From assembly GCF_900156735.1 (NCBI RefSeq), contig NZ_FTOL01000002.1, forward strand, positions 496,001 to 560,000: DNA of 64,000 nucleotides, read 5' to 3'. A program made the translations under genes and the position numbers. Below, piece by piece: positions 52,508 through 62,200 of this stretch. This DNA is from Chryseobacterium ureilyticum. GTDB taxonomy: Bacteria > Bacteroidota > Bacteroidia > Flavobacteriales > Weeksellaceae. The stretch's first letter is position 1. The number at the start of each line of letters is the position of its first letter. Under the pieces are notes generated by a model. That model had not been told where the DNA came from and made no database searches. It saw nothing but the letters and a program-made list of their open reading frames with translations.

Positions 52508-54067
52508 TTACAATTCATTCAAATATTGTGAAAGGTCTTCTTTTGTATTGGTAAGATTCATTTTTTTTCTAAGCCGTGTCCTTGAGTTTTCGATAGTTTT
52601 AGGAGTAACATTTAAAAGATTTGAGATCTCTTTTGTGGATAACTTAAGTTTCAGCATTGCTGCCAAACGTTTGTCATAATTGGTAAGTCCAGGATGTTTA
52701 CGATCTAAATTGTCATAAAAGGACTCATGGATATTCAGAAAATGATATTCAAAATCTCCCCAGGAATCATGTTTTGTATTCAGCTTAATATCATTAATGA
52801 TTCTTGATACTTCATCAATTTCACTGTCTTTGAGTTTAAATTTCAATACATTCACCTGTTCCAAAAGAGATTTAAAGATTTCTTCGATCTTGGATTGCTC
52901 CATAGATTTATATACAAGCATTTTCTCCTTCATCTGATTATCTATTTCCAGCTGCTTTTCTCTATTTTCAATCAATTTTTTTTCCAGCCGAAGCTTTTCT
53001 GCTTTGTTTCTGAAATTGATAAGCAGAAGAATACTGATGATGATAATCAACAGAAGGATAATAACCATCACTACATACAGCATATTTTTTTTATCCTGCT
53101 CTATTTTATCCAATCTTTTCTGCAATTCGTAATCATGCTGCACTTTTAATCTTTCTACATTCACTGCTTTTTCTTCTACATTCAACAGTTCACGAATAGA
53201 ATCATACTTTTTAAAAGTTTCAGTGGAAAGTTGATAGTCTTTTTTTAATTGATAAGCTCTATATAATGTTCTCAGATAATTTGTATTATCAAAACTCACA
53301 GCATTTGCCACTGTATATTTTCCCACATTTTTGGCGTATAGCAATGCTTTATCTGGATTTTGGGTTTCGATATAGAAATTGGCAAGGTTATAATTGACCT
53401 GGTAATTTGATTTATTGTCTTCAATATGATTTTTCCTGAGGATATCCGACGCTTCAATAAGATAATTTTCTGCCTTTATATTATTTCCTTCCAAAAAATT
53501 AAGCTTACCGAAGTTCGAAAATACGAATGCCTTTAAAACGGGATCATTATACGTCTCAAAAGAAGCCAACCCCTTTTCAAAATAATATCTTGAAGAATCA
53601 AGCTTTGATAATACCAGATAAGCATTCCCTAAGTTATTAAGCGCTTTGATAGTTTCCGTTTTCCGTTTTTGTTTTTGATAAAAGACAAGAAGTTTTTTAT
53701 AATAGCTAACAGCTCTTTTCGTATCGTTGAGCTGTGAATAAATATAGGCAAAGATTCCGTCTATTTTGGCAGTCTTTTCTTCATTCTTATTCAAAAACAG
53801 ATAATGAGCTTTACCTGAATAATCCAAGGCAAGATCAAAGTAATTAACATCGCTGTAAATTTTTGCCGCTTCTATATAAAAATCTCCCACATCATTTTCT
53901 GAAACACTTTTTCTTGCCTGCTGTATATTGAACTCTGCTTTTTTCCAGTCTTTGAATTTCAATTCATTCGCAATATTTATATATTGCTCATAATCTTTCT
54001 TACCCTGACCAAAACAGAATACTAATGAAAATAAAAGCATTAATGTAAAAAATATATGTTTTCCCAT
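52508..54067 (-). CDS. TPR sensor-regulator with LuxR-like HTH
   Basis: This 519-residue protein starts at ATG 54067 (MGKHIFFTLMLLFSLVFCFGQ, a signal peptide). It has tandem TPR repeats (about residues 25-320; ALNNLGNAYLVLSKLDSSRYYFEKGL), one membrane helix (about 325-347; VVMVIILLLIIIISILLLI), a coiled-coil linker and a C-terminal helix-turn-helix (about 455-519; LSTKEISNLLNVTPKTIENSRTRLRKKM). This one-piece membrane regulator type is common in Flavobacteriia. It probably controls the neighbouring surface genes; the signal is unknown. Confidence 0.85.
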   Translation of the reverse strand: MGKHIFFTLMLLFSLVFCFGQGKKDYEQYINIANELKFKDWKKAEFNIQQARKSVSENDVGDFYIEAAKIYSDVNYFDLALDYSGKAHYLFLNKNEEKTAKIDGIFAYIYSQLNDTKRAVSYYKKLLVFYQKQKRKTETIKALNNLGNAYLVLSKLDSSRYYFEKGLASFETYNDPVLKAFVFSNFGKLNFLEGNNIKAENYLIEASDILRKNHIEDNKSNYQVNYNLANFYIETQNPDKALLYAKNVGKYTVANAVSFDNTNYLRTLYRAYQLKKDYQLSTETFKKYDSIRELLNVEEKAVNVERLKVQHDYELQKRLDKIEQDKKNMLYVVMVIILLLIIIISILLLINFRNKAEKLRLEKKLIENREKQLEIDNQMKEKMLVYKSMEQSKIEEIFKSLLEQVNVLKFKLKDSEIDEVSRIINDIKLNTKHDSWGDFEYHFLNIHESFYDNLDRKHPGLTNYDKRLAAMLKLKLSTKEISNLLNVTPKTIENSRTRLRKKMNLTNTKEDLSQYLNEL

Positions 54068-54213
54068 TTCAATCAAATTCCATATAAAAGTATAAAATCA
54101 TTTGAAAAAAAGCAATCAATCTTCACTAACACCCTACGAACTGTTAAAAATTTCAATATACAGCAATAAAATTATCAAATTTTATTTTCAACAGACACAT
54201 TAATATTTCACAT

Positions 54214-54249
54214 AAAAAGCCAGACTATTTTTCAATAATCTGGCTTTTT
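54214..54249. terminator. Terminator after the three VGINT-type genes
   Basis: AAAAAGCCAGA (54214-54224) pairs with TCTGGCTTTTT (54239-54249), with A/T runs on both sides; it ends the 56223-54276 operon. Confidence 0.85.
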
Positions 54250-54275
54250 CTTTATCCTTGTTTTGTGTTTTCTGT

Positions 54276-54944
54276 TTAAAAACCTGAAGGTTTATTAATA
54301 GTTTGTGTAGAACCATTAGTCCCTCCTAAATCGGCATTCACATCACTGATATTATGTTTAGTGATAAGTCTTTTATAAGCCATCAGATAAAGGTCAACTG
54401 TAAAGTTGTTAAAAGTTCTGGATGGTCCTGTAGATATATTAGCGATAATTCTACTATCTGTAAATCTCGCCTTGATATGCCATGTTCCATTCTTTTTAAA
54501 TGCTGCAACATCAGGAGATCCCTGCTTGTTATCATTAATCCCGTTATCACCGTAGTCAAGCATTACGTTTGTATTTCCATTATTCAGTTTGAAAGAATAA
54601 TTATGTAATACTACAAGAAAATTATTAGCATCAATCTTTGTATCATAGTCTGTGATACCTTCTCCTGAAACACCAGTCAAAGTCAATTTTAAATAATTGA
54701 ACAATCCACTACTTTCAAGATTCGGGTCATATAATTGCAAAGCATTTTCCGATGTCGCCAGGAAGCTACCTCCTGTCATTGTAGGTTCACCAGGGTTTCT
54801 AAGATATAAAGAATTGGTATGTGTTTTACCGTTTACGTCAAGTGTTTCCGTAGGCTTATCTGTTTTGATTCCTACTTTTCCGGTCTGGGCATTCAAAAAT
54901 AATCCAAGACCCATCATCAGTGTAATATAAATTTTTCTTCCCAT
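54276..54944 (-). CDS. Secreted VGINT-type protein, paralogue 3
   Basis: This 222-residue protein has a signal peptide (MGLGLFLNAQ), followed by GKVGIKTDKPTETLDVNGKTHT. The body has FLVVLHNYSFKLNNGNT and GTWHIKARFTDSR, then FNNFTVDLYLMAYKRLI. Its upstream neighbours share the same layout: a VGI-T-P-TLDV head, a strand with a K-FLVV or KYVVAI segment, and a GTW strand near the end. It is the last gene of a three-gene tandem. No T9SS tail is seen. The function is unknown, perhaps an extracellular fibre or adhesin-like protein. Confidence 0.75.
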   Translation of the reverse strand: MGRKIYITLMMGLGLFLNAQTGKVGIKTDKPTETLDVNGKTHTNSLYLRNPGEPTMTGGSFLATSENALQLYDPNLESSGLFNYLKLTLTGVSGEGITDYDTKIDANNFLVVLHNYSFKLNNGNTNVMLDYGDNGINDNKQGSPDVAAFKKNGTWHIKARFTDSRIIANISTGPSRTFNNFTVDLYLMAYKRLITKHNISDVNADLGGTNGSTQTINKPSGF

Positions 54945-54949
54945 ATTTT

Positions 54950-55585
54950 TTATTGCAGCCCTAGCGGCGTATTAGTTGATACTCCCGAAAATGAAGGTGC
55001 AGAAACTGAACCATTAAACGTACCCCAATCTTTAACCAAAGATTTTTCAAAAACATTTAAAGTTAGCGTCCATGTTCCGTTTTGTGCAGATACAGTACCT
55101 GCTCCTTTAAAACTTAAATTGATAGCCTGATAGTTTTTGCCATCCTTCACTACTTTGGTTACTTCTGTAGAATATGCTCCGTATAATCTTGAAGTATCAG
55201 TAGTAGTTGCAGAAACTGCGTTTGAAAAAACAGCACCTGTAATTGCTACAACATATTTATCAGCATCTAGTCCGGTATTAAGGTTAATTACTTCATCCTG
55301 TTTTACATTTTTCAAAACAACAGTATACATATTCACTGGTGCTACATTACGAAGGGTAATGTCTAATAGTTTAACTTTTCCTACTGGTGAGCTATCTTTT
55401 GAACGGGTAAGTAATAAATAGTTTCCCTTTGCAGTTGTGTTTTCAGTATCCACTAAATAAGACTCAACTAATGTTTCTCCTTCAACATCTAAAGTTCCTT
55501 TTGGGTTAGCTGTATTAATTCCAACCTGAGCTTTTAAGCCTAAAGAAGCAACAGCCACAAAGAATAATGCGGTAATTTTTTTCAT
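54950..55585 (-). CDS. Secreted VGINT-type protein, paralogue 2
   Basis: This 211-residue protein has a signal peptide (VASLGLKAQ) and the head QVGINTANPKGTLDVEGETLV. Later parts read LDADKYVVAITGAVFSN and NGTWTLTLNVFEKSLV, matching the pattern of both neighbours. It lies 17 bases after the first gene and 5 bases before the third, so the three are cotranscribed. Unknown function; probably arose by local duplication. Confidence 0.75.
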   Translation of the reverse strand: MKKITALFFVAVASLGLKAQVGINTANPKGTLDVEGETLVESYLVDTENTTAKGNYLLLTRSKDSSPVGKVKLLDITLRNVAPVNMYTVVLKNVKQDEVINLNTGLDADKYVVAITGAVFSNAVSATTTDTSRLYGAYSTEVTKVVKDGKNYQAINLSFKGAGTVSAQNGTWTLTLNVFEKSLVKDWGTFNGSVSAPSFSGVSTNTPLGLQ

Positions 55586-55602
55586 TATGATATTATGTTT
55601 TT

Positions 55603-56223
55603 TTATTGAATTAAAGGAGCTGAAGCAGCACCTGTCGTAATAGCTTTCATATCTTGAGTAGAATTAACTTCTCTTGCATATGATCTATCATAGACCAATA
55701 AGTTAAGAGTCCATTCACCAGTTGGCAATGATGATGTTGGAGAGAAACCTTCATAATCTGCTTTCAGTCTCCATGTACCCCCCGAAGCATAAGCAAATAT
55801 CTGAGGAACCGGAGTCAACCAGTCAGCAGTATTCGTTCTTATCGGTTGCGTAAATCCAAATGAAGAAATTACAACCAGGAACTTTTGAGAATTGATTTTA
55901 GTATCAAATTGATTTACCCAATCTTTATCTGTAGGATCACAAGCAATTTTAAACTGAATAATGTTAATAGGAGCCGGTGAATTTGGAACGAAAGAATCAT
56001 TATAAGCTGTAATCTTGTTCTCCGGTGCCGGGGATTTGATAATGAAAGTATAGTTTTCACTAGCCCCCAGTTTTTCCATTGGTTTTTTGAAAACCATTCC
56101 TGAAGTTTTCATTGTCCCATTAACGGTAAGTTCTTTTTCAGGTTTTGCGGTATTGATACCAACTTGTGCACTCATGAATACTGCTGTACTCATTAAAAGA
56201 ATCGTCGAAATAATTTTTGTCAT
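55603..56223 (-). CDS. Secreted VGINT-type protein, paralogue 1
   Basis: This 206-residue protein has a signal peptide (LMSTAVFMSAQ) and the head QVGINTAKPEKELTVNGTMKT. Later it shows NSQKFLVVISSFGFTQPI and SLPTGEWTLNLLVYDRSYA, comparable in order to the other two genes. It is the first gene of the tandem, with a long empty upstream region. No strict TAnnTTTG box was found there, so its promoter is not identified. Confidence 0.75.
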   Translation of the reverse strand: MTKIISTILLMSTAVFMSAQVGINTAKPEKELTVNGTMKTSGMVFKKPMEKLGASENYTFIIKSPAPENKITAYNDSFVPNSPAPINIIQFKIACDPTDKDWVNQFDTKINSQKFLVVISSFGFTQPIRTNTADWLTPVPQIFAYASGGTWRLKADYEGFSPTSSLPTGEWTLNLLVYDRSYAREVNSTQDMKAITTGAASAPLIQ

Positions 56224-56843
56224 TGTGTAGTGTGTTTAATTTTTAACGTTTCTCTTAAAAACACCATGGTTTAAATTTAAAACACAAGAATGTTCCGTAC
56301 ATGTGCTGAGCAATGTACCAAGTGAGAAAATAGAAAGTTTTATGGGTTAATCATCGAGTAAGTTGCAATAAGCATGCCATATGGAGTGAATGAAAATCCA
56401 AGAAAGCCCATGAACAAAGGAAAATATCATTTTATCTCAACCGTGTGATTAATAAATACCGTATAATCCCCTTGTAGAAGCACTACACTTTAGTTTAGTT
56501 TTTAAATTTTTAATAAAAAAATATTTGAAATTTTATTAAAAATAAAATAAACAGGTTAAAATATGCTTATTTTTTTTCAATAATTAATTAGTATAGAAAA
56601 ATACACTTCCAAATCCTGTTAAATATATTGTATATCTATATTAGATTTGTTAAAATTAACGAATGATATGATCATTTAACCTGGATAAAACTTCGCTTTA
56701 GAAATAGAATAAACAGAGATGATTTTCCATCATCTTTAATGAAGTGATAAAGGTATTAATCTTGAAATGAAAAGAATTGTAAAAAAGATAAATATATAAT
56801 TCTGAAATTGACTACCTAATTAAGAAAAAACATTACAAAAGAA
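56224..56843. other. Empty 620-base region between nusG and the VGINT genes
   Basis: No coding frame above about 25 codons was found on either strand. The sequence is very AT-rich from 56480 on. A short inverted element GTACATG...CAATGTAC lies near 56298-56328. One TAGATTTG box at 56642 points to the plus strand and has no gene after it. The region should hold the promoter of the 56223 gene. Confidence 0.4.
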
Positions 56844-56872
56844 AAAAGACCGCTTAGATAGCGGTCTTTTTA
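56844..56872 (-). terminator. Terminator after nusG
   Basis: AAAAGACCGCT pairs with AGCGGTCTTTT around a TAGAT loop (56844-56871). It stops secE-nusG transcription before the surface module. Confidence 0.92.
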
Positions 56873-56889
56873 TATTTTATAAGTATTGA

Positions 56890-57432
56890 TTATACTTTTT
56901 CTACTTGCATGTAGCTCAATTCCATTGGAGTTTTTCTACCGAAGATTAATACAGAAACTTCAATTTTCTTTTTATCTTCAAGAATTTTCTCAACTGTACC
57001 ATTGAATCCGTTGAAAGGACCATCGATCACTTTTACGTTTTCACCTACTACATATGGAATCTCAACATCGCTTGCGAATTCTGAAAGTTCATCCATTCTT
57101 CCAAGCATTCTGTTCACTTCTGATTTTCTCATTGGAACAGGATCTCCACCTTTTGTTAAACTTAAGAAAGAAATAACACCAGGGATGTTTTTGATAACGT
57201 GAGGAATTTCTCCCATCAGGTCAGCTTCAATCATCAAGTATCCAGGATAGTAAGGTCTTTCTTTAGGAACTTTTTTACCGTTTCTAATTTGAATTACCTT
57301 TTCCATAGGAATAACCACTTGAGTAACGTACTGTTCAAACCCTAAACGTTTGATTTCTGTCTCAATATAGTTTTTCACTTTATTTTCCTGTCCGCTGATA
57401 GCTTTCAGCACATACCATTTCAATTCGCTCAT
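56890..57432 (-). CDS. nusG: Transcription termination/antitermination protein NusG
   Basis: This 180-residue protein has the NusG N-terminal domain (ELKWYVLKAISGQENKVKNYIETEI, KKVPKERPYYPGYLMIEADL) and the C-terminal KOW domain (VVGENVKVIDGPFNGFNGTVEKILEDKKKIEVSVLIFGR). It binds RNA polymerase and aids elongation and Rho or ribosome coupling. It lies 21 bases after secE. Confidence 0.98.
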   Translation of the reverse strand: MSELKWYVLKAISGQENKVKNYIETEIKRLGFEQYVTQVVIPMEKVIQIRNGKKVPKERPYYPGYLMIEADLMGEIPHVIKNIPGVISFLSLTKGGDPVPMRKSEVNRMLGRMDELSEFASDVEIPYVVGENVKVIDGPFNGFNGTVEKILEDKKKIEVSVLIFGRKTPMELSYMQVEKV

Positions 57433-57453
57433 TTTGGGAAAATACTTTTATAA

Positions 57454-57660
57454 TTAATTGAACAAGTTGATTAGCATTCCAATAATGTTGCTGATTGATT
57501 TAGAAAACAATTCATCAACTCCAAATGTAAATAATGCCAGAATCACTGTCGCAATAGTCACTACGATTGTAGAAGACTGAAGGTCAGCCCATTTCGGCCA
57601 TTCAACTTTATGTCTGAATTCGTTATAAGAACCTTTTAAAAAATCGACAAATGAACTCAT
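57454..57660 (-). CDS. secE: Preprotein translocase subunit SecE
   Basis: This 68-residue protein has one membrane helix (about residues 30-50; STIVVTIATVILALFTFGV) preceded by the conserved amphipathic stretch FLKGSYNEFRHKVEWPKW. It is a small SecYEG subunit of the single-helix type. It starts 12 bases after the tRNA-Trp gene. Confidence 0.96.
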   Translation of the reverse strand: MSSFVDFLKGSYNEFRHKVEWPKWADLQSSTIVVTIATVILALFTFGVDELFSKSISNIIGMLINLFN

Positions 57661-57672
57661 AATTTATATTTG

Positions 57673-57743
57673 CACGGGCACAAGGATTCGAACCCTGATC
57701 AACGGTTTTGGAGACCGGTATCCTACCATTGGACGATGCCCGT
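57673..57743 (-). tRNA. tRNA-Trp (anticodon CCA)
   Basis: On the minus strand the 71 bases fold as a cloverleaf: acceptor ACGGGCA/TGCCCGT, D arm GTCC/GGAT, anticodon loop CTCCAAA with anticodon CCA, variable loop TGAT, T arm CAGGG/CCTTG with TTCGAAT, and discriminator G as usual for Trp. The 3' CCA is not encoded. Position 27-43 is a C/T mismatch. It lies between tuf and secE, a common order in Bacteroidetes. Confidence 0.95.
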
Positions 57744-57750
57744 AGTTAAA

Positions 57751-57785
57751 AAGCTTCCGAGAGTTTCCTTTCGGAAGCTTAATTT
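57751..57785 (-). terminator. Terminator after tuf
   Basis: AAGCTTCCGA (57751-57760) pairs perfectly with TCGGAAGCTT (57771-57780), with T residues after it on the minus strand; it lies 17 bases after the tuf stop and just ahead of the tRNA. Confidence 0.88.
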
Positions 57786-57797
57786 ATTTTAAGATGA

Positions 57798-59003
57798 TTA
57801 GTCTAAGATTTCAGTAACCTGACCTGAACCAACTGTTCTACCACCTTCTCTGATCGCGAATCTAAGACCCTCGTTAAGAGCGATTGGTTGTAACAATTCT
57901 ACAGTGATCTCTAAGTTATCACCAGGCATTACCATTTCTACACCTTCTGGTAAGAAGATCTCACCTGTAACGTCAGTAGTTCTTACGTAGAACTGAGGAC
58001 GGTACTTGTTGTGGAATGGAGTGTGACGTCCACCTTCTTCTTTAGAAAGGATATAAACAGATGCTTTGAATTTCTTGTGAGGTTTCACAGAGTCTTTCTT
58101 AGCGATTACCATACCTCTCTTGATGTCAGTTTTTTCAATACCTCTCAACAATAGACCTACGTTATCACCAGCTTCACCTCTGTCTAGGATTTTTCTGAAC
58201 ATCTCAACTCCTGTAATAGTAGAAGTTAATTTTTCTTCACCCATACCAACGATATCAACTGGATCTCCAGTGTTGATAACACCAGCCTCGATTCTACCAG
58301 TTGCTACAGTACCTCTACCTGTAATAGAGAATACGTCTTCGATTGGCATCAAGAATGGCTTATCAGTATCTCTTACTGGCTCGTCGATCCACTCATCAAC
58401 TGCATCCATAAGAGCTTCAACAGTTTTGAACCACTTATCTTCTGAGTCACCGTTAGTAGCTGCAGTAAGTGCTCCAAGAGCTGAACCTTGGATTACTGGA
58501 GAGTTATCTCCATCAAAGTCATAAGTAGCTAATAGATCTCTAAGTTCCATTTCAACAAGCTCTAACAATTCTGGATCATCCACCATGTCAACTTTGTTCA
58601 TGAAAACAACGATCTTAGGTACGTTTACCTGACGGCAAAGTAGGATATGTTCTCTAGTTTGAGGCATTGGACCATCAGTTGCAGCACATACTACGATAGC
58701 TCCATCCATCTGAGCAGCACCAGTTACCATGTTCTTAACATAGTCGGCGTGACCTGGACAGTCAACGTGAGCATAGTGTCTTTTTACAGTTTCGTACTCG
58801 ATGTGAGCAGTATTGATAGTGATCCCTCTTTCTTTTTCTTCTGGAGCAGAGTCAATTGAAGAGAAGTCTTTTTTCTCAGCAAGACCTTTGCTAGCTAATA
58901 CAGCAGAAATAGCAGCTGTAAGAGTAGTTTTACCATGGTCAACGTGACCAATAGTACCAATGTTCAAGTGTGGTTTGTTACGATTAAACGTTTCCTTTGC
59001 CAT
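57798..59003 (-). CDS. tuf: Elongation factor Tu
   Basis: This 401-residue GTPase delivers aminoacyl-tRNA to the ribosome. G1 GHVDHGKTT, switch I/G2 around [17 protein letters not shown]3 [23 protein letters not shown]4 MNKVDMVDD and G5 QGSALGAL are all present, as are domains 2 and 3 ([37 protein letters not shown]). The tRNA-Trp, secE and nusG follow in the usual order. Its own promoter candidate lies about 45 bases upstream. Confidence 0.99.
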   Translation of the reverse strand: MAKETFNRNKPHLNIGTIGHVDHGKTTLTAAISAVLASKGLAEKKDFSSIDSAPEEKERGITINTAHIEYETVKRHYAHVDCPGHADYVKNMVTGAAQMDGAIVVCAATDGPMPQTREHILLCRQVNVPKIVVFMNKVDMVDDPELLELVEMELRDLLATYDFDGDNSPVIQGSALGALTAATNGDSEDKWFKTVEALMDAVDEWIDEPVRDTDKPFLMPIEDVFSITGRGTVATGRIEAGVINTGDPVDIVGMGEEKLTSTITGVEMFRKILDRGEAGDNVGLLLRGIEKTDIKRGMVIAKKDSVKPHKKFKASVYILSKEEGGRHTPFHNKYRPQFYVRTTDVTGEIFLPEGVEMVMPGDNLEITVELLQPIALNEGLRFAIREGGRTVGSGQVTEILD

Positions 59004-59046
59004 GATTTAAAATTATTTATTTATTGTTTTTCAAATTTTCGGTGTG

Positions 59047-59074
59047 CAAATATAATGAATTTTTAAATACCAAA
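59047..59074 (-). promoter_or_regulatory. Predicted tuf promoter
   Basis: On the minus strand TTTG (59071-59074), 16 bases, then TATATTTG (59047-59054). The spacing is a little short for the Bacteroidetes consensus. Confidence 0.55.
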
Positions 59075-59215
59075 AACTTTTTATTCAAAAAACTTTCAAT
59101 ATTCTCATCCAATGAAGGACAAACCTTATATTTCGATGCATTGAGACTGCAAATTTACACATTTTTCCGGATTGAAAAAATCTTTATGAAACCTTTTACA
59201 GCCTGTTTTACAGAA

Positions 59216-59244
59216 AAGCCTGAAATACAGAATATTTCAGGCTT
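59216..59244. terminator. Terminator after the CzcA-like pump gene
   Basis: AAGCCTGAAATA (59216-59227) pairs perfectly with TATTTCAGGCTT (59233-59244) around a 5-base loop; T-rich on the minus side. Confidence 0.8.
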
Positions 59245-59270
59245 AATTAATATATAAAATGAAAGATAAA

Positions 59271-62200
59271 TCAGGCTTGACTTAGCCTTTTAGTCCTGTT
59301 AAAGATCCAAAATATGATTGGAAAAATAAGCAGAGTAAGTACTGTAGCAGTTATAAGACCACCAATAATTACAATGGCTAAAGGCTTTTGAGATTCAGAT
59401 CCGATTCCTGTGGATAAAGCTGCCGGCATCAATCCGATAGATGCCATCAGAGCGGTCATAATCACCGGTCTGGTTCTTGACTTCACTCCGTTGAGTATGG
59501 CTGTATCTATATCCATCCCATCTTTTACGTTCTGATGAAATTCTGTAATAAGAATTACTCCATTCTGTATACAGATCCCTAAAAGAGCGATCATCCCTAC
59601 TCCCGCGGAAATTCCGAAGTTCATTCCTGTAACATGAAGGGCAATAATTCCTCCTATCAATGCAAAAGGAACATTTGCTAATACAAGAAGTGAGTCTTTC
59701 ATATTCCCAAAAAGGATAAATAATAAGAAAAAGATCATCAGAATACTAACTGGAACAACCTGAGTCAACCTGTGTGAAGCACGCTGTTGGTTTTCAAACT
59801 GCCCTGTCCATCCTACTGAATAACCGTCCGGAAAGTCAATTGTCTCTACTTTTTTCTGGGCGTCGGCAATGGTACTTCCCAAATCTCTGTCTCGAATAGA
59901 GAATTTTATACCGATATATCTTTTAATATCATCTCGGTAAATAAATGCAGCTCCATTATCCTTAACGATATTACTGATCTCTTTTAAAGGAATTTTTGCT
60001 CCATCTTGAGTAGGAACCATTAATGAAGCAATATCATTCTCATTTCTTCTGTATTCTTCAGAATAACGAAGGCGGATTGGAAATTTTCTTTCACCATCAA
60101 ACATTTCTGAAGCGGTTTTTCCTCCGAATGCCATTTCCAGGACAGCTTGTGCATCGGCAGGCATTACTCCATAAGCAGCCATTTTATCTCTGTCTAACAC
60201 TACACTCACCTCAGGCTGACCTATATTTTTAATGATACCCGGATCTTTTACTCCGTCTACATCTTTAATTTTTGCCAATACTTCGTGAGCCAGTTTATCA
60301 AGAGTCTCCAAGTTATCACCGTATATTTTAATTCCATTTTCGGCTTTAAATCCTGCTACTGCTTCTGCTACGTTATCTGAAATAGGCTGGGAATAATTGA
60401 AAGTAATTCCCTGATAATTTCTTAGTTTATGATCTATTTCATTGATTAATTCATCGTAGGTTATTTTTCGTTTCCATTCTTCTCTTGGCTTAAGGTTTAC
60501 CGCAAACTGTACAAAACCGAATCCATTCGGGTCTGTTCCGTCATTACTTCTACCAGTCTGTGCCAGAACATCAGTTACTTCAGAGAAACTCATAATATCT
60601 TTCTTGAGAAGGTTGGCTGTCTTCAATGATTCTTTTAATGATGAGCTCATCGGCATTTCAGCAGTGATCCAAAGGGAACCTTCGTTAAGCTGTGGTAAAA
60701 ACTCTGTTCCAAGAAACTTCCCTGAAAATAATGTAACAGCTAAAAATGAAGTAGCTACAATCATACTCATTTTTTTATGCTTGAATGTAATATTGAAACC
60801 TTTTAGTACGATTCTATCCCAAAAATTCACAAACGGATTGTTCTTTTCTTTTACATTTTTATTTAAAAGGAGATGAGAAAGCACTGGAACAAGAGTTAAT
60901 GTAAATATCAAAGCTCCTATCAATGCAAATCCTAAAGTAAATGCTAATGGTGAAAACATTTTACCTTCTACTTTCTGGAATGAGAAGATGGGAATCAAAG
61001 AGGTGATGATGATTAACTTTGAAAAGAAAATAGCTTTCCCTAATCCAGTTCCTGTTTGCTTGATCCAGCCGCCTTTTGCCAGTTTATTGAATTTCTCCAT
61101 TCCATATTTATGGGCTTTATGGTCGAGCATTACAAAGAGTCCTTCGACCATGACGACGGCTCCATCAATGATGATCCCGAAGTCTACTGCTCCCAGAGAA
61201 AGGAGATTGGCACTCATTCCTGCAAGTTTTAGACATAGAAAAGCAAATAATAAGGATAGAGGAATGATGATAGAAACAATCAAGGTTGTTCTCCAGTCTG
61301 CCATAAAGATCAAAACGATTACCGTTACCAATACAATTCCTTCAATAAGGTTATGCATTACAGTATGAGTGGTAAAATCCATCAGGTTATCTCTGTCGTA
61401 GAAAGTCACCATTTTCACATCTTTCGGAAGGACTTTCTCATTCAGTTCTTTGATTTTTGCTTTTACTCCTACTAGAACTTCTCTTGGGTTTTCTCCTTTT
61501 CTCATCACGACAATTCCTTCTACGGTATCATCATGATTATTCAGGGCTGCCTGCCCTACTCTAGGCATTGAGCTTTCATGAACTTCTGCTACATTTTTAA
61601 CTAAAACAGGGTTTCCGCTGTCATTCTGAATGGTAATATTTCCAATATCTGTAATAGATTTTACCAAACCTATACCTCTTACAACATACGCCTGTCCGTT
61701 CTTTTCAATAACGTCTCCCCCTACATTCAAATTACTCTTCGTAACGGCATCATAGACCTGAAGCGGTGTAAGATTATATTTATCTAATGCTCTAGGATCA
61801 ATACTTAGCTCAAATACTTTATCCTGCCCGCCAAAAACGTTAATATCAGCAACTCCCGGAACCCCTCTTAAAGCACGATCTATCACCCAGTTTTGCAGGG
61901 TAAGCAGTTTACGGGAGTCTTTTGTTTTACTTTCCAGCGTATATCTGAAAATTTCCCCGGTTGGCCCGTAGGGTGGCTGTACTTCAGGATCTACCTCATC
62001 AGGAAGGTTAATGGTTCTTAATTGGTTATTGACCTGATTTCTGGCAAAAGTATCATCCACCCCATCGTCAAACAGAATTTTCACAATGGAAAGTCCAAAC
62101 ATTGTGGTACTTCTCACACTGGTTTTCTTCTGAACCGGGCTCATTGCCAATTCGATGGGTGTAGTGACAAAACGTTCTACTTCTTCTGCACTACGCCCGT

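Noticed and set aside
56642..56649. TAGATTTG promoter-like box on the plus strand
   Set aside because: No gene or RNA structure follows on the plus strand; in AT-rich sequence such boxes occur by chance. Kept only as a note in the gap.
57665..57672. TATATTTG on the plus strand next to the tRNA-Trp gene
   Set aside because: It would read antisense through the tRNA and towards tuf; no target gene, so chance is likely.
59024..59257. Plus-strand frame of 77 codons upstream of tuf
   Set aside because: It overlaps the tuf promoter and the terminator of the pump gene; composition is AT-driven and Phe-rich.
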